Positions 1 through 5,286 of a DNA stretch of 5,286 nt are shown here, in pieces. Source of the DNA: an uncultured Bacteroidia bacterium (GTDB lineage: Bacteria > Bacteroidota > Bacteroidia > Bacteroidales > UBA932); contig CACXFP010000291.1 of the NCBI GenBank assembly GCA_902766985.1, forward strand, positions 1 to 5,286, read 5' to 3'. Below the pieces are notes generated by a model. That model was not told where the DNA came from, did not search any database, and saw only the letters and a list, made by a program, of their open reading frames with translations. Position numbers and translations under genes: made by a program. Every line of letters starts with the position of its first letter. The first letter of the stretch is position 1.

Positions 1-1
1 C

Positions 2-1279
2 CCGTTCGCCTACGGAGCCGCCCATGCCGGATCCTCAGAAGTAAAATATACCGGCAAGACTTTCGTCCCCTTCCTCCCCACCCTCAGCGCCGCCTACGTG
101 CATGACAAGCTTTTCGCTTCGTTCCACTTCGGAGCCATAACAGGCGGAGGAGCCTGCAAATTCGACGACGGACTTGGGTCATTCGAAGCTCCGATCGCAG
201 CCCTGGCAGGAGTCTTCAACACCTTGGGCGCCTTCATGGGAGCCGATCCCGGAGCCTATGCGGCAGACATCCATTTCACGGGTAAACAGTACAACCTGGC
301 AGGACAGCTCATGATAGGATACAGGATTACCGACAACCTCTCAATAAGCGCCGGAGTCCGCATGAACCACATTTTCAACGATTATGACGGCGCCATCGAG
401 AACGTAACCTTCAACGGGAAATCCTTCGGGGCCACCGTACAGTCCTACGGTCTTCCCGCCGCGGCAGGTGCCATGGTAGACAATATGCTGCAGATGAAGA
501 TCAAGGCCCACAACGACTGCAACGCATTCAATCCCATCATCGGAATCGACTACAAGACGGAAAAACTCAACATCGCCGCACGTTACGAGTTCCGCACGGC
601 CGTCCGCCTGAAGAACTCTTCCGACAACGAAGTCCCCGACATGTCCGTTGCCGCAGCCTACGATCCCTCAAAGAATCCCACCGTCAGGGCGGACATCCCG
701 GCCTCCCTCTCCCTCGGTGTCCAGTATGAGATCATCCCCGGACTCAGGGCCGAGCTTGACTGGAACTCCTACTTCGACAAGCAGGCCAAGGTCTTCGGCG
801 GGAACGACGCTTCAGGAGCAGCCTTGAACAAGCAGGAGAAACTTGGAGGAAACCCTTGGGAAATCGCCTTCGGAGCCGAATATGACATCAATGATAAATG
901 GACTGTAAGCGCAGGCGCCAACAATCTGAATCTCAATCTTGGAGATGACAGGGCCTACATCAGCGACACTGACTTCAGCACCTCCTCTATCACCGTCGGA
1001 ATCGGAGGACGCTACAGGTTCTCGAAGAAGGCCGCTATTGATTTCGGTTTCTACAAGGCCTTCTACGCCAACTGGAAAAAGGACTATTCCGACTACAGCG
1101 GACTCAGCTCGATGGCCGGTACGATGGGTGGCATGCTTGAAAACCTGGCAAAGGCTTACCCAGTGCTCGCCCCTGCAATCGCACAGATCAGCTCACAGAT
1201 GACGGCAGGCATCCCCGCCAAGGTGAAATACGACCGCGACAGCTGGCTCGTGGGAATCGGAATCGTCCTCGATTTCTAA
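2..1279 (+). CDS. FadL/OmpP1-family outer-membrane transporter, 5'-truncated
   Basis: The reading frame is open to the left edge (first complete codon at base 2) and ends at TAA 1277-1279, leaving 425 visible residues. The signal peptide and part of the N-terminal plug region lie outside the window. The FadL/OmpP1/TodX family forms outer-membrane beta-barrels that take up hydrophobic compounds such as long-chain fatty acids. The family is recognised from the segment around visible residues 19-62 (a 'GKTFVPFLPTLSAAY' stretch, then 'GAITGGGACKFDDGLGSFE'), which matches the Bacteroidetes type. Repeated short alternating hydrophobic strands and turns follow, for example 'LSISAGVRMNHIF', 'LSLGVQYEIIPGLRAELDW' and 'ITVGIGGRYRF'. 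The protein ends in a final strand with a terminal Phe ('VGIGIVLDF'), the usual barrel-assembly signature. Three Ala/Met-rich, helix-like loops interrupt the barrel, the last just before the final strand. The in-frame GTG at 98 is internal and not the start. The substrate cannot be inferred. The 3' end overlaps the convergent M23 gene by four bases. Confidence 0.88.
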   Translation, partial: PFAYGAAHAGSSEVKYTGKTFVPFLPTLSAAYVHDKLFASFHFGAITGGGACKFDDGLGSFEAPIAALAGVFNTLGAFMGADPGAYAADIHFTGKQYNLAGQLMIGYRITDNLSISAGVRMNHIFNDYDGAIENVTFNGKSFGATVQSYGLPAAAGAMVDNMLQMKIKAHNDCNAFNPIIGIDYKTEKLNIAARYEFRTAVRLKNSSDNEVPDMSVAAAYDPSKNPTVRADIPASLSLGVQYEIIPGLRAELDWNSYFDKQAKVFGGNDASGAALNKQEKLGGNPWEIAFGAEYDINDKWTVSAGANNLNLNLGDDRAYISDTDFSTSSITVGIGGRYRFSKKAAIDFGFYKAFYANWKKDYSDYSGLSSMAGTMGGMLENLAKAYPVLAPAIAQISSQMTAGIPAKVKYDRDSWLVGIGIVLDF

Positions 1280-2511
1280 CGGGACAGGGAATCCACCCTG
1301 GCTTTGTACAGACGATAGACTGAATCCAGCGCCGGGAGGTTCTCCTCCCGGATCGGATCCTCGTTGGGAGATTCCAGTTTCAAGGGATCGACAGGCGTGC
1401 CGTTCTTCCACACCCTGAAGTCAAGATGTGGACCGGTGGCCATGCCCGTAGAGCCCACATAGCCGATCACATCACCCTGCTTCACCCTGGTGCCGGCCTT
1501 GATCCCCTTGGCATATCTGGACAGGTGCAGATAGGCGGTGGTGTACACGGAATTGTGACGGATCTTCACCGTATTGCCGCCTCCCCCTCCCCAGCCTGCG
1601 CTGATGACGGTCCCGTCGCCGATAGACATCACCGGGGTTCCTGTCGGGGCCGCGTAATCAACTGCAGTATGGGCCCTTACCTGGCCGGTAATGGGATGAT
1701 GCCGATGGTATGAGAAGGTAGAGGAAATACGGGTGAACTTCAGCGGAGCTTTCAGGAACGCCTTGCGCAGACTCTCTCCCTTTTCATTCCAATAGAGGTT
1801 GCCCCCGTCCCCCTGGTCATACATTATTGCCGGCTGGTCATGGCCTTCCCTGGTGTAGACGGCATAATAGATGGTATCCACAGAGAACAGTTCCCCGTCG
1901 CACCATGAATCGGAATAGAGGATCCGGAAACGGTCCCCCTTCTGAAGACCGAAGAAATCCACCGTCCAGGCATATATCTCTGAAAGGGATGATATCAGCA
2001 GAGGCGACGCCCCGGCAGCCGTCATGTCGTTCCACAACGACGTATTAATCGTGAAATCAGCGTACTGCTGCCTGGTCTCGACAGGTTTCACGACATTCCA
2101 GACGGCAAGGGAATCCGCACAGTGGAATACTGTAAGGTGGACCCTGTCTGCCTTATAGACGACATATTCCAGGTGCCTCACGCTGACGGTATCGGCATCG
2201 TAATAGGCCGAGAACGGATTACCGGCCCTGAGCTTCCTGACATCGAAAACGGTGTCACATTTCTGAGCGAGCATCCAGGCATCCTGCGACGACATGCCCA
2301 GGCGGGTCATCAGGTCGGTGAAGGTCTCCCCGCTGCGGACTTCACCCGTTATCATGTCAAGGCTGTCCTCGAAGAAACCGAGGATAGGAACGGTGTCTTT
2401 CTGAACGGTTTCCACGGGGCACGAAGTCCTCCTGTGGCATGATGACGTTGACAAAACGGCTATTGAGAAGGCAATGAGAACTATTGCGGCTATCGGTTCC
2501 AGTTTACGCAT
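1276..2511 (-). CDS. M23 (LytM/MepM/Csd3-like) peptidoglycan endopeptidase, probable lipoprotein
   Basis: This 411-residue protein should cut peptide cross-links in peptidoglycan from the periplasmic side. The ATG at 2511 is preferred: a Lys/Arg-plus-hydrophobic signal sequence (residues 1-24, core 'IAAIVLIAFSIAVL') begins immediately, followed by Cys25 in 'STSSC', a loose lipobox of the kind tolerated in Bacteroidetes. The open frame continues upstream to 2745 but would run antisense through trmO and bury the signal peptide. Residues about 55-107 resemble the LysM/OapA-like domain ('VRSGETFTDLMTRLG'), and about 110-235 the second N-terminal domain of the MepM/Csd3 type. The M23 domain spans about 255-378. 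It has 'HPITGQVRAHTAVDYAAPTG' with metal ligands His281 and Asp285, a five-Gly loop (308-312), 'AYLHLS' with His329, and 'TGPHLDFRVW' with His362. The last motif is normally HxH, but here the second His is Asp364. The stop codon (TAG) overlaps the end of the porin gene. The gene is divergent from trmO, from which its ATG is separated by 39 bases. Confidence 0.9.
   Translation of the reverse strand: MRKLEPIAAIVLIAFSIAVLSTSSCHRRTSCPVETVQKDTVPILGFFEDSLDMITGEVRSGETFTDLMTRLGMSSQDAWMLAQKCDTVFDVRKLRAGNPFSAYYDADTVSVRHLEYVVYKADRVHLTVFHCADSLAVWNVVKPVETRQQYADFTINTSLWNDMTAAGASPLLISSLSEIYAWTVDFFGLQKGDRFRILYSDSWCDGELFSVDTIYYAVYTREGHDQPAIMYDQGDGGNLYWNEKGESLRKAFLKAPLKFTRISSTFSYHRHHPITGQVRAHTAVDYAAPTGTPVMSIGDGTVISAGWGGGGGNTVKIRHNSVYTTAYLHLSRYAKGIKAGTRVKQGDVIGYVGSTGMATGPHLDFRVWKNGTPVDPLKLESPNEDPIREENLPALDSVYRLYKARVDSLSR
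1332..1351. repeat. Perfect GC-rich hairpin, 8-bp stem with 4-nt loop
   Basis: CCGGGAGG (1332-1339) and CCTCCCGG (1344-1351) are perfect inverted copies separated by TTCT. The hairpin starts 53 bases past the stop codon of the porin gene and lies inside the last codons of the convergent M23 gene, where it encodes part of the 'EENLPA' segment. No T-tract follows on either strand, so it lacks the normal form of an intrinsic terminator. It could still stabilise the 3' end of porin transcripts that run on into the neighbouring gene, or it may be a by-product of codon choice. The structure is certain, but the function is unknown. Confidence 0.45.
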
Positions 2512-2517
2512 GATATG

Positions 2518-2525
2518 CAAATTTA
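2518..2525 (-). promoter_or_regulatory. Bacteroidetes -7 box (TAAATTTG) for the M23 gene
   Basis: Read on the minus strand, TAAATTTG fits the Bacteroidetes sigma-ABfr -7 consensus TAnnTTTG exactly. Only six bases separate it from the ATG at 2511, so the expected transcription start falls at or next to the start codon, implying a leaderless or nearly leaderless mRNA. No clear -33 TTTG/TTG element is seen at the usual upstream distance, which weakens the call. Confidence 0.5.
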
Positions 2526-2537
2526 AGCATTTATTGC

Positions 2538-2545
2538 TAATTTTG
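2538..2545 (+). promoter_or_regulatory. Bacteroidetes -7 box (TAATTTTG) for trmO and the hydrolase
   Basis: TAATTTTG matches the TAnnTTTG consensus exactly and ends five bases before the trmO ATG at 2551. As on the opposite strand, the predicted transcription start therefore falls at about the A of the start codon. No convincing -33 element is visible upstream, where that position overlaps the opposing promoter. It would drive the two-gene trmO-hydrolase unit. Confidence 0.5.
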
Positions 2546-2550
2546 CATTG

Positions 2551-3267
2551 ATGGATATCGAACCTATCGCATATTTCCGGTCTCCCCTGAAAGAGAAATT
2601 CGGCATCCCCCGACAGAGCGGGGTCGTGCCGGAACTTGCCGGCAGGATAGAATTCACCCCGGCCTACCGTGACAAGGAAGCCTTGAGAGGACTGGAAGGT
2701 TTTGATTATATCTGGGTTATCTGGGGATTCTCGGAAAACGTCCACGGCTCTCCAGCACCTGCGGACAAAACCGCGTTCAAGGCCACCGTCCGGCCCCCTC
2801 GTCTCGGTGGGAACCGCCGCGTGGGCGTTTTCGCCTCTCGCTCGTCCTTCAGGCCCAACTCCCTCGGCCTTTCCTCGATGAAGGTCACCGGAATCCTCTC
2901 TACCGCCGACGGCCCAGTGATCGAGGTATCCGGAGGCGACCTCATGGACGGGACTCCGGTTTACGATGTCAAGCCCTACATACCCGCCTATGATTCACAC
3001 CCTTCCGCCAGAGGAGGCTTCACCGACATCGAGCAGTGGAAGCCATTGGAGGTCAGTTTCTCCGGTGACGCTGACGCTCAGCTCGAAAAAGTGTTCGGAA
3101 AGGGTTCTGAAAAGGAGAAAAAGACCATTGCGGCCCTTGTCGCCCAGGACCCCAGGCCGCACTACCAGGATGACCCGGATAAGGTTTACGGCATGGCCTA
3201 CGGCCCCTGCCAGGTCAGGTTCAGGGTAAACGGGGACAAGGCGGAAATAACCGGGATAGAGTCATGA
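2551..3267 (+). CDS. trmO: tRNA (t6A37) N6-methyltransferase TrmO
   Basis: TrmO (formerly YaeB/TsaA) uses S-adenosylmethionine to methylate t6A at position 37 of certain ANN-decoding tRNAs, giving m6t6A, in the cytoplasm. The 238-residue product is full length for the family and close in size to E. coli TrmO. The N-terminal beta-barrel SAM domain begins 'MDIEPIAYFRSPLKEKFG' with 'PRQSG' at 20-24. Next come 'RGLEGFDYIWVIWGF' (46-60), the signature around 80-106 with 'VRPPRLGGNRRVGVF' and 'RSSFRPNSLG', and 'DLMDGTPVYDVKPYIP' (130-145). The small C-terminal domain carries the conserved 'QDPRPHY' (199-205). The ATG at 2551 is chosen over the adjacent TTG at 2548 because it fits the family N-terminus. 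The stop TGA overlaps the next gene's start as ATGA, so the two are probably translationally coupled. All diagnostic motifs are intact and nothing suggests a loss of function. Confidence 0.96.
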   Translation: MDIEPIAYFRSPLKEKFGIPRQSGVVPELAGRIEFTPAYRDKEALRGLEGFDYIWVIWGFSENVHGSPAPADKTAFKATVRPPRLGGNRRVGVFASRSSFRPNSLGLSSMKVTGILSTADGPVIEVSGGDLMDGTPVYDVKPYIPAYDSHPSARGGFTDIEQWKPLEVSFSGDADAQLEKVFGKGSEKEKKTIAALVAQDPRPHYQDDPDKVYGMAYGPCQVRFRVNGDKAEITGIES

Positions 3268-5045
3268 TACTGGACGAAGGTTGGCTGATGTCCCGCTACC
3301 GCAAACGGGAGGAGATGGTGCCGATGAGGGACGGCGTCAGGCTGTTCACTGCAATCTATGAACCGATGGAGGCCGGGAAGCCGCTCCCAGGCAGGCCCGT
3401 GATAATGACCCGCACCCCGTTCGGAGCCGACCCCTACGGTGAGGAATTCTCCCAGAGCCTGGGAATACAGGACAGGAACTATTCCCTCAACTCATATATA
3501 ATCGTCTATCAATGCGTCAGGGGTACATTCATGAGCGAAGGCTCGTTTGCGAATGTCCGCCCCCTGGGCAAAGGCCGCACCGACGAGGCCACGGACACAT
3601 ACGACACCGTCGAATGGCTTCTTTCCAACACCTGCTGTAACGGGAAAGTAGGGGTGAAAGGCATTTCATACCCCGGATTCTACGCCACCGCGGCAGGCCT
3701 CTGCGGACATCCGGCCGTCAAGGCGGTCTCTCCCCAGGCCCCTGTCACAGACTGGTTTACAGGAGACGACATGCACCGTAACGGAGCCTTCATGCTCGCT
3801 GACATGTACGGCTTCGGAGGATGGTTCTACCGCAGGCACAGGACTCCGACCATGGATTACGGCCCGGGAATACTCAGGACCAGGGGCGACATCTACGAAT
3901 TCTTCCGGGGAAAGTCCATGCAGAGACTGTTCGGTACCGCCAGCCGCTCCCTCCCCTTCCTGGCCGCTGCGATGAGGCATCCCAACCTCGACAGGTTCTG
4001 GAAAGACCGGAACCCTTCCCTGAAGCTGAAAAACGTTCGGCCCGCTTTCCTCGTTGTCGGCGGGGAATTCGATGCGGAAGACTGCTACGGTCCCCTGGAG
4101 ACATACCGGAGGCTGCTCGCCGGTTCCCCTGAAGCAGAAATCTGCCTGACCCTCGGTCCATGGTACCACGGAGCATGGAAAAAGACAGGATACGACGGCC
4201 TGGATTCATCTTTCTTCGGTCGAGGCACCTCCGATTATTTCCTCGACAGGATAGAATATCCTTTCTTCGCCAGATACCTCGAAGGAGAAGGAGAAGTGCC
4301 TTCGAAAGTGACCGTGTACCCCTCTATGTCTATTCCCGTTCCGGACAGTTTCGAAGAAAAAGACAGGGGTCCCTGGGACGGGCGCTGGCTTCGGTTGGAC
4401 GAATGGCCTCCGAAAGGAATGACATTCAAGAGGCTGGGCCTGGGACACGATCTCGAGCCGATGGCCAAGGTGGAAGACGGGAAGATTTCCTGGATCTCAG
4501 ATCCGGAAAACCCCGTTCCGTACTATGGATCCCCCACGGAAGACAGGGACAGAGGCTATATGGCCGCAGACCAGGGATTCGCTTCTCTGAGGGACGATGT
4601 CATCACTTTCCGGGGGGCTCCGGCAGCCTCGTCCGTACTCCTCGCCGGACCGGTGAAAGTATCCCTCAGGGTCGCCTCAACGGGCACTGACGCAGATTTT
4701 GTCGTGAAACTTATCGATTCATCCCCGGATGGAAGGCAGATGCTTGTAAGGGCGGACGTCATGCCTGCAAGGTTCAGGGAAGGTTTCGAAAAGCCTAAGC
4801 CGATGGTCCCGGGACATGCCTGCGACATCTCTTTCACCATGAACGACATCTGCCACGAACTTCTCCCCGGGCATTCCCTCTGCGTGCAGGTCCAGTCATC
4901 CTGGTTCCCCCTGGTCGCAATGAACCCCCAGACCTTCCTGGCCAATCCCTGTCACGCCAGGAAGAACCACTATAAAAAGGCGGAACACACCCTCTTCATG
5001 GACGGCTCATACATAGAGATTCCGGTCGCTGATATCAGGCCGTGA
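3264..5045 (+). CDS. CocE/NonD-family serine hydrolase (peptidase S15)
   Basis: This 593-residue protein belongs to the family that includes X-Pro dipeptidyl-peptidases, cocaine esterase (CocE), and acyl-amide and ester hydrolases; the substrate cannot be told from sequence. Residues about 18-310 form the alpha/beta-hydrolase domain: '[16 protein letters not shown]', nucleophile Ser135 in 'GISYPG', then '[16 protein letters not shown]', the likely acid Asp270 in 'GGEFDAED', and His302 in 'LGPWYHGAW'. Residues about 335-590 form the C-terminal jelly-roll domain. Two conserved positions differ: the usual 'RTPY' is 'RTPF' (Phe53), and the usual 'QDxRG' is 'QCVRG' (Cys84). The ATG at 3264 overlaps the trmO stop; an alternative ATG at 3288 would shorten the protein by eight residues. 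Neither start gives a signal peptide, whereas many Bacteroidetes relatives are exported, so this enzyme is probably cytoplasmic. It likely shares the trmO promoter. Its 3' end overlaps the convergent ABC transporter gene by eleven bases. Confidence 0.9.
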   Translation: MILDEGWLMSRYRKREEMVPMRDGVRLFTAIYEPMEAGKPLPGRPVIMTRTPFGADPYGEEFSQSLGIQDRNYSLNSYIIVYQCVRGTFMSEGSFANVRPLGKGRTDEATDTYDTVEWLLSNTCCNGKVGVKGISYPGFYATAAGLCGHPAVKAVSPQAPVTDWFTGDDMHRNGAFMLADMYGFGGWFYRRHRTPTMDYGPGILRTRGDIYEFFRGKSMQRLFGTASRSLPFLAAAMRHPNLDRFWKDRNPSLKLKNVRPAFLVVGGEFDAEDCYGPLETYRRLLAGSPEAEICLTLGPWYHGAWKKTGYDGLDSSFFGRGTSDYFLDRIEYPFFARYLEGEGEVPSKVTVYPSMSIPVPDSFEEKDRGPWDGRWLRLDEWPPKGMTFKRLGLGHDLEPMAKVEDGKISWISDPENPVPYYGSPTEDRDRGYMAADQGFASLRDDVITFRGAPAASSVLLAGPVKVSLRVASTGTDADFVVKLIDSSPDGRQMLVRADVMPARFREGFEKPKPMVPGHACDISFTMNDICHELLPGHSLCVQVQSSWFPLVAMNPQTFLANPCHARKNHYKKAEHTLFMDGSYIEIPVADIRP

Positions 5046-5286
5046 TCTGGTTCCCGGTATATAGCTGGTAATACTTGCCTTTCAGGGCCAGGAGTTCGCT
5101 GTGGCGGCCCCTTTCGATAATCCGTCCCTTGTCGAGGACCATGATAAGATCCGCGTTCTGGACGGTGGACAGGCGATGGGCTATCACGAAGGTGGTACGT
5201 CCCTTCATCAGGGATTCCATCCCCCTTTGTATCAGTTTCTCGGTCCTGGTGTCGATGGAGGACGTCGCTTCGTCCAGTATAAGCAC
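5035..5286 (-). CDS. ABC exporter ATP-binding/permease protein, C-terminal fragment
   Basis: Only the last 83 residues of the gene are visible; the frame runs off the right edge and the GTG there is an internal Val codon. The fragment is the end of a nucleotide-binding domain. It has Walker B with the catalytic Glu ('[12 protein letters not shown]', Glu6 of the fragment), the D-loop 'SSID', and the switch His in '[10 protein letters not shown]' (His37). The family tail follows: '[33 protein letters not shown]'. This arrangement is typical of exporters that fuse the membrane domain ahead of the ATPase (the MsbA/MdlB/LmrA-type group). The visible catalytic residues are canonical, so this is not an obviously degenerate half of a heterodimer. 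The transported substrate cannot be inferred. The TGA stop (5035-5037) lies inside the last codons of the hydrolase gene on the other strand. Confidence 0.9.
   Translation of the reverse strand: MLILDEATSSIDTRTEKLIQRGMESLMKGRTTFVIAHRLSTVQNADLIMVLDKGRIIERGRHSELLALKGKYYQLYTGNQITA

Larger units (their letters stand above)
2515..2548. repeat. Imperfect inverted repeat filling the divergent promoter region
   Basis: ATGCAAATTTA (2515-2525) and TAATTTTGCAT (2538-2548) are inverted copies matching at 10 of 11 positions. The symmetry continues inward as AGCA (2526-2529) and TGCT (2535-2538), with a one-base offset, around a TTTAT centre. Each outer arm contains one of the two opposed -7 boxes, so part of the symmetry is simply promoter consensus. 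The inner AGCA/TGCT and the flanking GCAT/ATGC are not explained by that consensus and could form a dyad for a dimeric regulator. That role is inference. Confidence 0.55.

Noticed and set aside
98..100. GTG at 98 as the start of the porin gene
   Set aside because: The frame stays open to the left edge and the upstream residues fit the FadL/OmpP1 family, so this is an internal Val codon.
1576..1597. G-rich run on the minus strand, a possible two-layer G-quadruplex
   Set aside because: It encodes the Gly-rich loop of the M23 domain (five Gly codons), which explains the composition. Only two runs exceed three Gs.
2512..2745. A 78-residue N-terminal extension of the M23 protein reading antisense through trmO
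   Set aside because: It would overlap most of the first 195 bases of trmO, erase the divergent promoter and bury a good signal sequence. The ATG at 2511 fits the exported M23 family.
3666..4690. Long overlapping open frames on both strands inside the hydrolase gene (for example 4160-4690 plus, 3666-4169 minus)
   Set aside because: Their products are rich in Arg, Ser, Pro and Gly with no recognisable domain. They are shadows of a well-supported coding frame in GC-rich DNA.
5029..5038. Perfect 10-base palindrome CTGATATCAG over the ABC gene stop codon
   Set aside because: A palindrome of this length is expected several times by chance in a window of this size, and it has no T-tract or partner site.
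1..5286. Possible defence, toxin-antitoxin, phage, CRISPR or mobile-element system
   Set aside because: All bases except the 39-base spacer belong to recognisable genes of common families. No direct repeats, transposase, integrase or RNA gene were seen.

Overview
The window most likely comes from a moderately GC-rich member of the Bacteroidales or a close relative. The evidence is the Bacteroidetes-type FadL/OmpP1 porin, the OapA/MepM-like M23 peptidase, and two copies of the TAnnTTTG promoter box typical of that phylum. No Shine-Dalgarno site stands out before the starts I could examine. I cannot assign a genus from the sequence alone.

Layout: five protein genes fill almost every base. (1) A 5'-truncated outer-membrane FadL/OmpP1-family transporter runs rightward to 1279. 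(2) A complete, probably lipid-anchored M23 metallopeptidase runs leftward from 2511 to 1276 and overlaps the porin tail-to-tail by four bases. (3) A 39-base AT-rich divergent spacer (2512-2550) carries two opposed promoter boxes inside one near-symmetrical inverted repeat. (4) trmO, a tRNA t6A37 methyltransferase, runs rightward from 2551 to 3267. (5) A CocE/NonD (peptidase S15) family hydrolase follows from 3264 to 5045, coupled to trmO through an ATGA overlap. (6) The C-terminal end of an ABC exporter ATPase lies on the minus strand from 5286 to 5035 and overlaps the hydrolase tail-to-tail by eleven bases.

How they fit together: the porin, the peptidase and the ABC exporter all concern the cell envelope, while trmO is a tRNA-modification gene. 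The only clear operon is trmO plus the hydrolase. I see no shared pathway. The cassette looks like ordinary, very compact chromosome. There is no RNA gene, CRISPR array, insertion sequence or prophage signal, and no intergenic stretch longer than 39 bases.

I did not find a novel multi-gene system. The points most worth a second look are the mirrored divergent promoter, which appears to start both transcripts at or next to the start codons; substitutions at conserved active-site positions in the hydrolase (Tyr to Phe, Asp to Cys); and the HxD in place of HxH in the M23 peptidase.
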